A DNA stretch of 64,000 nucleotides from Arthrobacter sp. Y81 (GTDB taxonomy: Bacteria; Actinomycetota; Actinomycetes; Actinomycetales; Micrococcaceae), in assembly GCF_002929335.1 (NCBI RefSeq), contig NZ_PJIL01000002.1:321514-385513 (forward strand), in the 5' to 3' direction. Positions 1 to 8,777 of the stretch are shown one piece after another. Both the position numbers and the translations under genes were made by a program. How positions within the stretch are numbered: the first letter of the stretch is position 1; every line of letters starts with the position of its first letter. The notes below the pieces were generated by a model. It was not told the origin of the DNA and searched no databases. It saw only the letters and a program-made list of their open reading frames with translations.

Positions 1-757
1 GGTGCGCGGCCTGCAGCGCCGGGCCCGGAGCGCAGCCGAGGTCACGGTCAAAGATCCGCCGGCAGCGCGCGTAGGCGGACAGGCCTTCGGCAGGCAGTCC
101 GGCCAGTTCGTAGGCCGTGACCAGCACTGTCCATGCCCGCTCGTTGAGGGGGTCGGACGCCACGGCGGCCCGTGCCAGGCGGACCGATTCGGTGGGCCTG
201 TTGAGCAGGGCGGCTGTTTCGGCGGCGTGGATCTGGGCAGCCACCCGCTCGGCCAGATGCCTGGTCCTCGCCTCATCGGCCCAGTCTGCGGCCAGTTCTG
301 AGCCCAGGAGCGGATCGGCAGATAGTTCCAGCGCCTCGGCCAGCAGCGGGTACGCCTCCTCGGGCGAGGCGTGAGAGGCGTTCCGGACCAACTGGCGGAA
401 TTTGGAGAGGTCCAGGTCCACGAGCTCCGGATCCAGTAGGTAGCCTCCGTTGGCGGTGCGGAGCGGGCCGTTCTTGGTGTTGCCCGGCTGGATCGCGCGG
501 CGAATGCCGCTGACGTAGCTTTCCAGGGTTGCGACGGTTCCGCCCCCGGCGCTTGAGCCCCAAAGAATGTCGATTATGCGGCTTTTGGAGACGGGACTGC
601 CCAAATTCAGCAGCAATATCTCGAGAATGTGCCGTGGTTTGCAGCCGCCCATGCCGGCAGACAATGACGCCCCGTTGCGCCGGACCTCGAACAGGCCAAA
701 CAGCCGGACAGAGATGGCCTTTGATAATTCAGGAGTATTCCCCACGATTTTCTCCAT
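1..757 (-). CDS. SARP/AfsR-type transcriptional regulator, 3' end missing
   Basis: Leftward-reading gene that runs off the window start, so only the first 252 residues are visible. Residues about 15-108 form an OmpR-like winged-helix DNA-binding domain (VRLFGLFEVRRNG near the start, then TLESYVSGIRRAI as the probable recognition region). About 112-252 begin a bacterial transcriptional activation domain of TPR-like helices (DLSKFRQLV, ERAWTVLVTAYELAG). This two-domain order is that of SARP regulators (AfsR/DnrI/RedD), which usually activate clustered accessory operons by binding direct repeats near promoters. The ATG is preceded by AGGGGG six bases upstream. Whether an ATPase or TPR part follows, as in AfsR, cannot be seen. 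The large LuxR-type regulators at 11-39 kb and the polymer locus are possible partners or targets; that is inference. Confidence 0.88.
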   Translation of the reverse strand, partial: MEKIVGNTPELSKAISVRLFGLFEVRRNGASLSAGMGGCKPRHILEILLLNLGSPVSKSRIIDILWGSSAGGGTVATLESYVSGIRRAIQPGNTKNGPLRTANGGYLLDPELVDLDLSKFRQLVRNASHASPEEAYPLLAEALELSADPLLGSELAADWADEARTRHLAERVAAQIHAAETAALLNRPTESVRLARAAVASDPLNERAWTVLVTAYELAGLPAEGLSAYARCRRIFDRDLGCAPGPALQAAH

Positions 758-1050
758 ATTTTCCCCCTGGCATGCGAAGCTGTCCGATGCCTTCCGGTCG
801 GATGAACCAACGGTGCGACGCTGCTCATTCCGGCTTTCAAAAACCACCGTGACACGCGTGAAGGAGCCCGCAAAGCAATCCTCATACCTGTCTTTGCGTG
901 GGGGAAAAGACACGTACCCGGATCCGTACCGACGGGTAGGTTTGGCCGGAGCCGGGCGAGTACAGCCAGCCTCGGACCAAGTAATTCCTGAGCCTGGAGT
1001 GACAGGTGGGCAAGTACCGCACAGAAGGCATAAGGAGTGAAGAATGACAC
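758..1050. promoter_or_regulatory. SARP gene upstream region with a shared motif
   Basis: Non-coding stretch upstream of the leftward SARP gene. It carries TACCTGTCTTTGCG at 885-898, a close match to sequences at 14197, 20690, 27789 and 33569 in this window. TGTCTTT (889-895) and AAAGACA (906-912) form an inverted repeat around it. TACCCGGAT at 915-923 and the reverse complement of CCTACCCGTC at 931-940 also recur upstream of the GH18-like gene. I see no convincing gene here. An operator or activator site for the SARP gene is likely but unproven. Confidence 0.45.
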
Positions 1051-1086
1051 GCAAAAGCAGGCCCCGGATACGCCCGGAGCCTGCCT
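1051..1086 (-). terminator. Intrinsic terminator of the heme peroxidase gene
   Basis: On the minus strand an 11-bp stem with one mismatch (arms 1057-1067 and 1074-1084, loop of six) is followed by TTTT (complement of 1053-1056). It lies about 25 bases past the peroxidase stop codon. Confidence 0.75.
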
Positions 1087-1109
1087 TTGCTTACTGCGTG
1101 TTCAGGCTG

Positions 1110-4100
1110 TCAGCCGGCCGTCGGGTTGCTCATCCGGTAAAGGAAGGCCGCCATCTGGTCCCGGTTGATCTTCTCTCCCGCACGGTAGGTTGCCGTGTTG
1201 TCCGGCCCGGGCCAGCCGTTGGAGATGTCCTGGTCAGCCAGCCACGCGATTTCCTTGTAGAACGTGTGGCTGGTGGCTACGTCCGTAAACGGCGAGACCG
1301 CAGGTGCCGTGTAGTCCGTGGTGCCGCTCATCCGGTAGAGGAAGGCCGCCATCTGGTCCCGGTTGATGGTCTCCGCCGGACGGAACGTTGCCGTGTTGCT
1401 GGCACCGGGCCAGCCGTTGGAGATGCCCTGGTCAGCCAGCCACGCGATTTCCTTGTAGAAGGTGTGGCTGGTGGGCACATCCGTGAACGGCGAGACCGCA
1501 GGTGCCGTGTAGTCGGTAGTGCCGCTCATCCGGTAGAGGAAGGCCGCCATCTGGTCCCGGTTGACGTTCTCCGCCGGACGGAACGTTGCCGTGTTGTTGG
1601 CACCGGGCCAGCCCTTGGAGATGCCCTGGTCAGCCAGCCACGCGATTTCCGTGTAGAAGGTGTGGCTGGTGGGCACATCCGTGAACGGGGAGACCGCCGG
1701 AGGAACGTACGCCGGTACCCTGGGCGTCACCTCGTTGGACGCCGCAGACCAGGGGCTCTGGCCGGCCGTGTTGGCCGCCCGCACCTGGAAGTTGTACGCC
1801 GTGCCGTTGGTCAGGCCGGTGACCTGGTGGCTGGTGGCATTCCCGGGCACATCGTCGATGGTCCGGACCACGGTGCTGCCGGTGCGGACTTCCACGCTGA
1901 ACGACTCAGCCGGAGACCCGCCTGTCGGTGCAGTGAAGGCCACCGTCGCTGAGGCGTCTCCTGCCACAGCCGTACCGATCACCGGAGCCCCTGGGGCCTG
2001 GGCCACGGGTGCTGTGACGTTCACTGTCTGGTCGGTGAACCGGAGCCGTTCGACGTTCGTGATCCTGTCCGTGCCGTCGTCGCCGTTGCCGCCCGTATGG
2101 GCCACGGTGGTGACGCCGTCGGCGGTGGTGATGTCGTATTCGTCCCTTGCCCCGGAGAACACGGCCGTGTCGATATCGGACTCGCCCGGGTTGGAGAGGA
2201 TCTCCCGGACGATCTTCACGTTGCCCGGATCGATGTTCCCGGCCATGATGTCCGCCTGGAGCTCCGTCAGCGACGTCACCGTCCTGGTCTCGGCACCCTG
2301 TGCGTCGAGGACGCTGAGCCGGACGTTGAGCCATTTGTCGCCGTCGATGATGTCATCGGCGCCATTGCCCCAGATCTCGTCACTGCCCGAACCGCCGATG
2401 ATGATGTTGCCGGCGCCGAAGGTCGTGGCGCCTGCCGGAAGCAGGGCGGCCAGGCCGTTGATGCGGGCGATGCCGGCGGCATCGAGCTCGTTGGTCAGGC
2501 CGTCGACGTTGACCTCGGTGTTCGGTTGTGACGGCACTTCGTCGTCGCCGCGGAGCACGTCGTCCTTGTCCCAGCCGGAGAGGGCTTCGACGAGCAGGAA
2601 GCGGTCCTTGAGTGCGTTGGGTCCGTCGACGATGATCTGGCGCATGTCCGAGTCCGCCCGTTCGACGGAGCGGGCGTGCGTGACCCAGTCGAAGCCGAAG
2701 ACACCGTGGTTGCGTTCGATGCCGGGGCCGGCGACCAAGACGTCGTCACCGCCTTCAGCGTCATAGTCGTCTTCGCCGGAATCGCCGATCAGGACGTCAT
2801 GGCCCGGAGCGTTGATGTCGTCGAAGAAGGGGGCTCCGCTGTCGCCCTGCAGCAGGTCGTTGGAGTTTCCGCCTTCCTGCCAGTCATCGCCGCCGCCGCC
2901 GAACACTGCGTCCGGGCCGTCGCCGGAGAGGACAAGGTCGTTGCCTTCGCCGGCGAACGTTTCGTTGCCGTTGAGGCCGCCGTTGGAGAAGTCATCGCCT
3001 TCACCGGACATGATGATGTCCAGGCCGGGTCCGGAGTCGATGGCATCGTTTCCGTTGCCGCCTTTGAGGACGTCGTCGCCGTGCGAGTCGGTGATCCGGT
3101 CGTTGCCGTCACCGCCAAGGACGCTGTCGGCACCGTCGTTGCCTTCGATGATGTCGTTGCCGTCGTTGCCCCAGAAGGTGTCGTTGTCGATGCCGCCCCA
3201 GATCCGGTCCCCAAGCGAGGTTCCGTTGAACGTGGACTGGGCGTTGAGTCCTGCCCGGTCCACGGTGTTGCTGACGCGGTACCGGATAGTGCCGTCGGAC
3301 ATCCGCATCAGGAGTGCGGATTCGTCGCAGGCGGAGGCCAGGTCGTCGGCAACGGAGTTGCCGGTGCTGGCGGTGATGCGGCTGAGCTCGAATTCGCAGT
3401 CTGCCACACCAAACACATCAGCCTTGAGCGCCGAGGCATCCGTGTTCCGCATGATCAGCTCGGCCAGTGAGTTGCCTTCCAGCTGGGTCCGCAGGTTCAG
3501 GCCTGAGGTGCGGGAGAGGTAGTACATCCGGTCGCCGTCCTGCAGGTCCGTCATCTGGCGTTCGAAGATGTAGTTGAACGTGGATCCCAGCAGGCCGCCG
3601 AACAGGTTCTGGTACTCGGCCAGGCCGCCTACCCAGAGGTCAACGCTGTCCAGGCCGGAGGACTGTGCTGCCCAGGTCCCGGCGCTGTTGACGAAGTCGT
3701 AGGCGTCCGCGGGCGTGGCGGGATCGGCGATGTCCATGTCGAACAGCCGCTGGGCCGCAAGGCGTTTGTCCGCGATGCTGGTGGCCGCCGTAATGGTTTC
3801 GTGGGTCCCGTAGGCAGCCATGAAGTTCACCACGGAGTCCGGGTGCTTCAGGTTCTGGCCAAAGTCCACCCAGCTGGTGTACGGCTTCAGCGATGATTCA
3901 CCGGTTTGGGCGTACAGCTGGGAGCGGAAATTGTTCAGTGACGGGACACCTGTTTCCCTGCCACGAGCCAGGTTCAACGAGGCGAGGTCCAGGGGCAGGC
4001 CCAGGACATTGTTGCGCAGGGTATCGGTGACGAATTCGTCGAGTTCGGCGCCGACCTGGTCCGTCATGCCCATCGCGATCGCGCCCGCTGCCTGCTCCGG

Positions 4101-6008
4101 CGTCAGTGTGCCGTTGGGGCTGGAGTAGTAAGCCGGCGGGTTCAGGAACGCATCGAGGAGCGGCATTCCGATGTCGGTGCCGTCGTTGGTTTTCCGGTCC
4201 ACGGTCTCCGTCAGCATGGAGTGCCCGAACCGGTAGGTGGCGTGGGCGAATTCGGCCTGGATTGCGGGATCGATGCCGGTGTCCGACTGCGTGAAGACGT
4301 TGAAGCCGTTGATACCGGGCTGGATCTTGCGGGCGAAGTCCTCGAACACGATGTGCTGGTATTCCATCTCCGTCACATACCGGGCAGCCTGGAACAGCCG
4401 TTCACCGTTCCATTCGCCATTGGCGAGCTTCCACTCGTTGAGGTCCAGGTTGAGCGAGGTGACAAGCTCTTCCATGTAGCCCACCAGGCGGTTGTGCTCG
4501 GAATGGAAGACCTGGTGGATGGCCGTCAGGCCGATGTTCTCGTTGACGCGGCCGTCGCCTGCGACGAAGTGCTTGTCCAGCATCTCGTCGTCGTACTGGC
4601 CGGCCGGCCGCGGCACGTTGACGTCGTTGACGTCCCCGTCGCCGTCCGGCTGCTGCGGGGCGCCGGTCTGGGAGTTGAACGGCGCCGCAGTGTGGGCGAT
4701 ATCGTCCAGGAAGGCGATTCCGATGCGCTCCACATTGGCGGGCGGCGCCACAGGGGCGGCGAGGTTTCCTTCCACGCGGCCTGTCGCGGTCTCGTACTGC
4801 GGGAGTCCGTTCGGTCCCCGAAGGAACCGTCCGTACTGGTCTGTCGCCAGTTTGGGGATGTCCGCCACGTCAACGTCGGACAGTTCGAGGCCGAGCATTG
4901 TCCGGGCGTGTTCCTTGATGTCGGCCCAGGTGGCCATGCCGCCGGGAGCACCCTCGATCAGCTCACCCGTGGACACGGGGTCGCCGTTTTCATTCAGCGT
5001 GTAATCGCGTAGGAAGACCTGGTGGGACGAGTGCGAGGAGTAGGTCTGGCTCTGGTCCACCCACGGCGAATCCGTGTTGGTGCCGTTCTGCTCATCATCG
5101 GCAGTACCCAGAACGCCGTCCGGGCCGGGCTGGTTCTCGGCCCGGTTGAGCAGCATGAAGTTGGTGCGGCCACCCGGGACATAGAGCGGATCGTCAGGCG
5201 ACAACGGCATCATCACGTAGTTCTTGGTCTTCTTGGTGAAATCCACACCGTGGTCGAAGAACTGGCCAAAGAGCGCGAACATTCCGTTATACGGCGGAGA
5301 GAGCCCGAAGTCGGTGGTGACGTTGGGAATGTCGAGCGTTTCACCCGCGGGCACGCAGTTCTCCGGGACACCCTCGCTGACACACGGAACGGCGGTGGGA
5401 CTGTCATTCACCGTGCGGTGGGCCTTGCCGGCGGCAGCCACTGCAGCAGGGTTCGTGACGGTCTGGTCAACAATCACGTTGCTAACGAACCGCGGCCCGT
5501 TGTCGGTGACATTGGTGTTGACGGACTCGTAGCTCTGTCCGCCGGACGACGTACGCCACTCCGGGTCCGACAGGCGGGGGAACTCCCGGCTGGCGGAGCC
5601 GTAATCTCCTTGCCCGGCCACAAGGTTGTTGTCCGTTCCGTCCACGGTCCGCAGGCCATACGGCAGCAGGGGGCTGGCGATCTGGTTTGCCCCATTGCCC
5701 AGCAGCGGCTGACCGGGAACATCGTTCCCCTGCGCGTCCTCCCTGGTTGCGTTGTTTTCGGCGATCTTGATCTGCTTGAGAATGAAGCGCATATCACCGG
5801 CATTGAGCGTAAACCCCTGGCCCGTGGGCGCCGCAGAAACAGCCGGCGCCAGCACGGACGGGACAACCCCGGCTCCAATCAACAGGGCCAGCACACCGGC
5901 GGTGACCTTGCGGGTCACGCCGGCCGCTGAGCCCTGTGTATGCAGCATGGCGTCCCCCTTTCGGGACTTGCAATGTTTAGCCATGACCTTTTCCTCCATC
6001 GGGTTCAT
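1110..6008 (-). CDS. Secreted animal-type heme peroxidase with RTX, FN3 and three SLH domains
   Basis: A 1632-residue exported protein. Residues about 35-60 are a signal peptide (VTAGVLALLIGAG, cleavage near VSAAP). About 230-850 is an animal-type (myeloperoxidase/peroxidasin-like) heme peroxidase domain with its key residues in place: GQFFDH gives Gln249, Asp252 (heme link) and distal His253; GDGRVNE gives catalytic Arg487 and heme-linking Glu490; RFGH gives Arg593 and proximal His596. Residues 933-1095 and about 1200-1224 are glycine/aspartate-rich RTX calcium-binding nonapeptides (GGDGND, GGNGND). FN3 follows at 1338-1430, then SLH repeats at 1442-1495, 1508-1561 and 1574-1627, which in known proteins bind secondary cell-wall polymer. 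Likely role: calcium-folded, wall-attached peroxidase making hypohalous acids or oxidising phenolics; the substrate is unknown. ATG starts at 6008, 5984 and 5948 each have a fair ribosome site, so the N-terminus could be up to 20 residues shorter without losing the signal peptide. RTX proteins usually leave Gram-negative cells by type I secretion; here a Sec signal is used instead. Confidence 0.93.
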   Translation of the reverse strand: MNPMEEKVMAKHCKSRKGDAMLHTQGSAAGVTRKVTAGVLALLIGAGVVPSVLAPAVSAAPTGQGFTLNAGDMRFILKQIKIAENNATREDAQGNDVPGQPLLGNGANQIASPLLPYGLRTVDGTDNNLVAGQGDYGSASREFPRLSDPEWRTSSGGQSYESVNTNVTDNGPRFVSNVIVDQTVTNPAAVAAAGKAHRTVNDSPTAVPCVSEGVPENCVPAGETLDIPNVTTDFGLSPPYNGMFALFGQFFDHGVDFTKKTKNYVMMPLSPDDPLYVPGGRTNFMLLNRAENQPGPDGVLGTADDEQNGTNTDSPWVDQSQTYSSHSSHQVFLRDYTLNENGDPVSTGELIEGAPGGMATWADIKEHARTMLGLELSDVDVADIPKLATDQYGRFLRGPNGLPQYETATGRVEGNLAAPVAPPANVERIGIAFLDDIAHTAAPFNSQTGAPQQPDGDGDVNDVNVPRPAGQYDDEMLDKHFVAGDGRVNENIGLTAIHQVFHSEHNRLVGYMEELVTSLNLDLNEWKLANGEWNGERLFQAARYVTEMEYQHIVFEDFARKIQPGINGFNVFTQSDTGIDPAIQAEFAHATYRFGHSMLTETVDRKTNDGTDIGMPLLDAFLNPPAYYSSPNGTLTPEQAAGAIAMGMTDQVGAELDEFVTDTLRNNVLGLPLDLASLNLARGRETGVPSLNNFRSQLYAQTGESSLKPYTSWVDFGQNLKHPDSVVNFMAAYGTHETITAATSIADKRLAAQRLFDMDIADPATPADAYDFVNSAGTWAAQSSGLDSVDLWVGGLAEYQNLFGGLLGSTFNYIFERQMTDLQDGDRMYYLSRTSGLNLRTQLEGNSLAELIMRNTDASALKADVFGVADCEFELSRITASTGNSVADDLASACDESALLMRMSDGTIRYRVSNTVDRAGLNAQSTFNGTSLGDRIWGGIDNDTFWGNDGNDIIEGNDGADSVLGGDGNDRITDSHGDDVLKGGNGNDAIDSGPGLDIIMSGEGDDFSNGGLNGNETFAGEGNDLVLSGDGPDAVFGGGGDDWQEGGNSNDLLQGDSGAPFFDDINAPGHDVLIGDSGEDDYDAEGGDDVLVAGPGIERNHGVFGFDWVTHARSVERADSDMRQIIVDGPNALKDRFLLVEALSGWDKDDVLRGDDEVPSQPNTEVNVDGLTNELDAAGIARINGLAALLPAGATTFGAGNIIIGGSGSDEIWGNGADDIIDGDKWLNVRLSVLDAQGAETRTVTSLTELQADIMAGNIDPGNVKIVREILSNPGESDIDTAVFSGARDEYDITTADGVTTVAHTGGNGDDGTDRITNVERLRFTDQTVNVTAPVAQAPGAPVIGTAVAGDASATVAFTAPTGGSPAESFSVEVRTGSTVVRTIDDVPGNATSHQVTGLTNGTAYNFQVRAANTAGQSPWSAASNEVTPRVPAYVPPAVSPFTDVPTSHTFYTEIAWLADQGISKGWPGANNTATFRPAENVNRDQMAAFLYRMSGTTDYTAPAVSPFTDVPTSHTFYKEIAWLADQGISNGWPGASNTATFRPAETINRDQMAAFLYRMSGTTDYTAPAVSPFTDVATSHTFYKEIAWLADQDISNGWPGPDNTATYRAGEKINRDQMAAFLYRMSNPTAG
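1113..1685 (-). repeat. Three near-identical 198-bp SLH-coding tandem repeats
   Basis: The SLH part of the peroxidase gene is built from 66-codon units beginning at 1685, 1487 and 1289. Long stretches are identical at DNA level, for example the part coding RDQMAAFLYRM and EIAWLADQ. This points to recent duplication or gene conversion, and makes the copy number prone to change and to assembly error. Confidence 0.85.
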
Positions 6009-6140
6009 ACCGGCTCCCCCCTCAACGTGGTTGCTCGGTTCACTGGATGGCCCCAGCCTTGATTAGCGGCCTTTGGAAAAACTTGGATTGCTAAGCTGGC
6101 TTTCTATCGATGCTTTCCAGGAACGTTCCGAGGAGATCCA

Positions 6141-7619
6141 ATGAACGGCGCCCCCAAAACCGTGCTTGTCACCGGTGCCACCGGCTATATCGGCGGGCGG
6201 CTGGTTCCCCGGCTCCTCGAGGCCGGGCACACGGTGAAAGTCGTCGTGCGGACTCCGGCCAAGATCGCCGGTGTGCCGTGGCTGGAGCAGGTCGAAGTCA
6301 TTCCCGGCAGCCTCGACGACGGCGACCTTCTCCGCACAGCGCTGGACGGCGTCGACGTGCTCTACTATCTGGTCCACTCGATGGCGGCAGGCGCCGGGTT
6401 CGAGGCCAAGGAGAAGACCATGGCCGAGACCGCCGCAAAGGCCGCCGCCGACGCGGGCGTGGCGCGAATCGTCTATCTCGGCGGCCTGCACCCGGAAGGC
6501 GCCGAACTCTCAACGCACATGCGGTCCCGGGAAGCTGTCGGCAAGGTCTTCCTCGCGGGTCCGGTGGATACGGTCGTGTTCCAGGCGGGCGTCGTGATCG
6601 GATCAGGGTCGGCGTCCTTCGAAATGATCCGGCACCTCTCAGAGACCCTCCCCCTCATGCCGGCGCCCAGCTGGGTGCGGAACCGGATTGAGGCCATTGC
6701 GGTCCGGGACGTGCTGCACTACCTCGTCGCCGCGGCATCCCTGGAAGGGCCCATCAACCGCACCTTCGACATCGGTTGCCGCCAGGTGCTCTCCTACGCG
6801 GGAATGATGAAGGAGTACGCCGCCGAGGCGGGACTGCCGCACCGCGTGGTGCTGGCGCTGCCCATTCCCGCACCCAAACTCGCCGGTATGTGGGTGGCCC
6901 TGACCACGCCCATCCCGCTGTCCATGTCCCTGCCGCTGGTCCAGTCGCTCCAACACGACGCCGTGTCAAGGGAGCACGACATCGACAAGTACATCCCGTT
7001 GCCTGAAGGCGGACTGACCCCGTACCGGCGCGCCGTCGCGCTGGCCCTCGGCAAGGAACGCGACGCCCAGGTGGAGACCACCTGGGCCAGCGCGGGCGCG
7101 GACGCCGACCCGCTGCCGAGCGACCCGGACTGGGCCGGGCACCGCGTGTTCGTCGACGAACGGAGCTATACCAGCGCGGTGGACCCCAGGTATGTCTGGA
7201 CCATCATCGAGGGCATCGGTGGCCGCAACGGCTGGTACTCCCTGCCGCTGGCGTGGCGGGTCCGTGGATGGCTGGACAAACTGACCGGCGGGGCCGGTCT
7301 GCTCCGCGGCCGACGGCACCCGCATCTGCTTGCCGAGGGCGAGGTGGTGGACTGGTGGCGTGCCGAGCGGATCGACCGCGGCCGGCTGCTGAGGCTGCGT
7401 GCCGAGATGCGCGCGCCGGGCCGTGCCTGGCTGGAGCTGTCGGTGGAACCTGACGGCACCGGCAGCCGGTACCGCCAGCGCGCCATCTTCTTCCCGAAGG
7501 GCCTCAGCGGCCGGCTGTACTGGCTCGCCGTGCTCCCGTTCCACAGCGTCATCTTTCCGGCGATGTCGCACAACATCACGGCCGCGGCGCAAAAGCTGGA
7601 GGCGGCCGAATCGGAGTAG
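6141..7619 (+). CDS. SDR-type NAD(P)-binding protein with C-terminal DUF2867 domain
   Basis: A 492-residue cytoplasmic protein. The N-terminal half is an atypical short-chain dehydrogenase (NAD(P)H-binding, NmrA-like) Rossmann fold with TGATGYIGGR at 11-20 and YYLVHSM near 75. The C-terminal part, about 340-485, matches the DUF2867 fold (YVWTIIEGIGGRNGWYSLP, then PFHSVIFPAM near the end). Such fusions are common in actinobacteria and are annotated as SDR oxidoreductases; no substrate is established. AGGAG lies seven bases before the ATG. It is divergent from the peroxidase gene, with 132 bp between them for both promoters, and is followed after 68 bp by the DUF2505 gene. Confidence 0.85.
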   Translation: MNGAPKTVLVTGATGYIGGRLVPRLLEAGHTVKVVVRTPAKIAGVPWLEQVEVIPGSLDDGDLLRTALDGVDVLYYLVHSMAAGAGFEAKEKTMAETAAKAAADAGVARIVYLGGLHPEGAELSTHMRSREAVGKVFLAGPVDTVVFQAGVVIGSGSASFEMIRHLSETLPLMPAPSWVRNRIEAIAVRDVLHYLVAAASLEGPINRTFDIGCRQVLSYAGMMKEYAAEAGLPHRVVLALPIPAPKLAGMWVALTTPIPLSMSLPLVQSLQHDAVSREHDIDKYIPLPEGGLTPYRRAVALALGKERDAQVETTWASAGADADPLPSDPDWAGHRVFVDERSYTSAVDPRYVWTIIEGIGGRNGWYSLPLAWRVRGWLDKLTGGAGLLRGRRHPHLLAEGEVVDWWRAERIDRGRLLRLRAEMRAPGRAWLELSVEPDGTGSRYRQRAIFFPKGLSGRLYWLAVLPFHSVIFPAMSHNITAAAQKLEAAESE

Positions 7620-7687
7620 GCGGGGCACGCAACGTAGGATGTGTGAGGCAAAAACCATGGCCCATACCCCCAACCTATGGAGGAACA

Positions 7688-8185
7688 ATGGCACTGAGTG
7701 CTTCCACCACCCTGCCGCACAGCGTCGATCGCGTAGCGGCGGTATTCGCCAATGAAGATTTCCAGCGCCACACCAGTGAACTGGTCGGCGGAACCCTTGA
7801 ATCGTTCAAGGTCGACGGCGATGTCGCCGGCGCTTTCAGCACCACTTCGGTGCGCACCCTGCCCACCACCCGGCTGCCGGAGATTGCCCGGAAGTTCGTG
7901 GGCGACAGCCTCACCGTTACCCAGCTTGAGACCTGGGAAGCCCCCGCCGCGGACGGCTCGCGACAGAGCAACATCAGCCTGAAGATTTCCGGTGCACCGC
8001 TGGACGTGAGCGCTGTGCAGCGGCTCATCGCCGAGGGCGGCAGCACCCGCGTTGAGCTCGAAGGCAGCGTTACGTCCTCGGTCCCGTTCCTTGGCGGCAA
8101 AATCGCCGATGCTGCCGAGCCCATGGTGGGCAAGGCACTGAACATCCAGTCGCAGCAGGCGCAGGCCTGGCTGGAAAGCCACTAA
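7688..8185 (+). CDS. DUF2505 family protein
   Basis: A 165-residue soluble protein matching the DUF2505 family, a START/SRPBCC-like fold widespread in actinobacteria with no known function. The N-terminus STTLPHSVDRVAAVF and the LVGGTLESFKVDG stretch are characteristic. The ATG at 7688 is chosen because GGAGGAACA precedes it; an upstream in-frame start at 7643 lacks such a site and would add unconserved residues. The small membrane protein gene begins five bases after its stop, so the two form an operon. Confidence 0.85.
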   Translation: MALSASTTLPHSVDRVAAVFANEDFQRHTSELVGGTLESFKVDGDVAGAFSTTSVRTLPTTRLPEIARKFVGDSLTVTQLETWEAPAADGSRQSNISLKISGAPLDVSAVQRLIAEGGSTRVELEGSVTSSVPFLGGKIADAAEPMVGKALNIQSQQAQAWLESH

Positions 8186-8189
8186 TCCC

Positions 8190-8411
8190 GTGCAGCTCCC
8201 GGTAGCACTTGCCTGGATCCTGATCATTGCCGGCATCTGGTCCCTGGTGGTCTGGCCCCAGTTCCTCCGCCGTGTGATGAAGGATCCGCGGGCCCGTGAC
8301 GCAGCAGGCAAGGCCACAAGGTTCCTGACCGTGCACGTGGTCCTGGTGTCCGTCTCCATGCTGCTCGGTGCCGCCACAGCGGCTATCGGCATCGCCGGCC
8401 TGGTCACCTAG
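8190..8411 (+). CDS. Small membrane protein, SCO4848 family
   Basis: A 73-residue protein with two hydrophobic helices (about 5-27 and 46-70) separated by a short basic loop containing PQFLRRVMKDPRAR. It resembles the SCO4848 family of small actinobacterial membrane proteins of unknown function. The start is GTG, five bases after the DUF2505 stop. The order DUF2505-SCO4848-like implies co-transcription. A hairpin follows at 8422-8450. Confidence 0.78.
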   Translation: MQLPVALAWILIIAGIWSLVVWPQFLRRVMKDPRARDAAGKATRFLTVHVVLVSVSMLLGAATAAIGIAGLVT

Positions 8412-8421
8412 CCTGCTCATC

Positions 8422-8450
8422 GGCCAGGCGGGCTTAGCGACCGCCTGGCC
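8422..8450 (+). terminator. Hairpin after the DUF2505 operon
   Basis: Perfect 10-bp stem, arms 8422-8431 and 8441-8450, nine-base loop. It starts 11 bases after the stop codon. There is no T-run, so termination is inferred from the position and the stem strength. Confidence 0.55.
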
Positions 8451-8501
8451 GCCCGGGCACTCGAGTACTCCGCGCGGAAAATGGAGTAGGCGGGGGCATA
8501 A

Positions 8502-8687
8502 ATGAGGTGGACAACACGCTGTTATCTGATCGTGATAAGCCATAGATTTTCTGCTATGGATGCGAACGATATGGAACGGGTTTGGCACGGCAGCCACCGT
8601 AAAAACGACCGCAGAAATTGGTCGTTATATTTCGGCCTTACATTATTGGGGCTTATCGCGTGGGTAATTCTTGTATTTCCCCACTAA
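8502..8687 (+). CDS. Small single-pass membrane protein, unknown
   Basis: Short open frame ending in a clear transmembrane helix (WSLYFGLTLLGLIAWVILVF) with a charged N-terminal part (MERVWHGSHRKNDRR). Two starts compete. ATG 8502 has GGGGG five bases upstream and gives 61 residues. ATG 8556 gives 43 residues, and TAGATT lies seven bases before it, the spacing expected for a leaderless actinobacterial transcript. The DNA is markedly richer in A+T than its neighbours and uses TTA and TTG leucine codons. It ends 25 bases before a strong bidirectional terminator and faces a second small membrane protein gene. I do not recognise a family. Confidence 0.55.
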   Translation: MRWTTRCYLIVISHRFSAMDANDMERVWHGSHRKNDRRNWSLYFGLTLLGLIAWVILVFPH

Positions 8688-8711
8688 TCTTCAAATTTCC
8701 ACTACACAATC

Positions 8712-8748
8712 AAAACTCCGGTTGGTCCCCACCTGCCGGAGTTTTGTT
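8712..8748. terminator. Bidirectional intrinsic terminator
   Basis: Perfect 10-bp stem AAAACTCCGG/CCGGAGTTTT (8712-8721 and 8736-8745) with T-rich tails on both strands. It lies between the convergent small membrane protein genes and can serve both. Confidence 0.85.
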
Positions 8749-8777
8749 TGCCGTGCCTGATTTCCCGCCCTGGGGCG

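Noticed and set aside
491..510. Apparent loss of the peroxidase catalytic arginine at HSEHNRL, where other enzymes read REHNRL.
   Set aside because: These are peroxidase protein residue numbers. The catalytic arginine is the one in GDxR before this helix; Arg487 and Glu490 are present in GDGRVNE.
1044..2766. Long rightward open frames opposite the peroxidase gene.
   Set aside because: They are mirror frames of a GC-rich coding sequence, with Arg/Val/Gly-biased composition and no domain.
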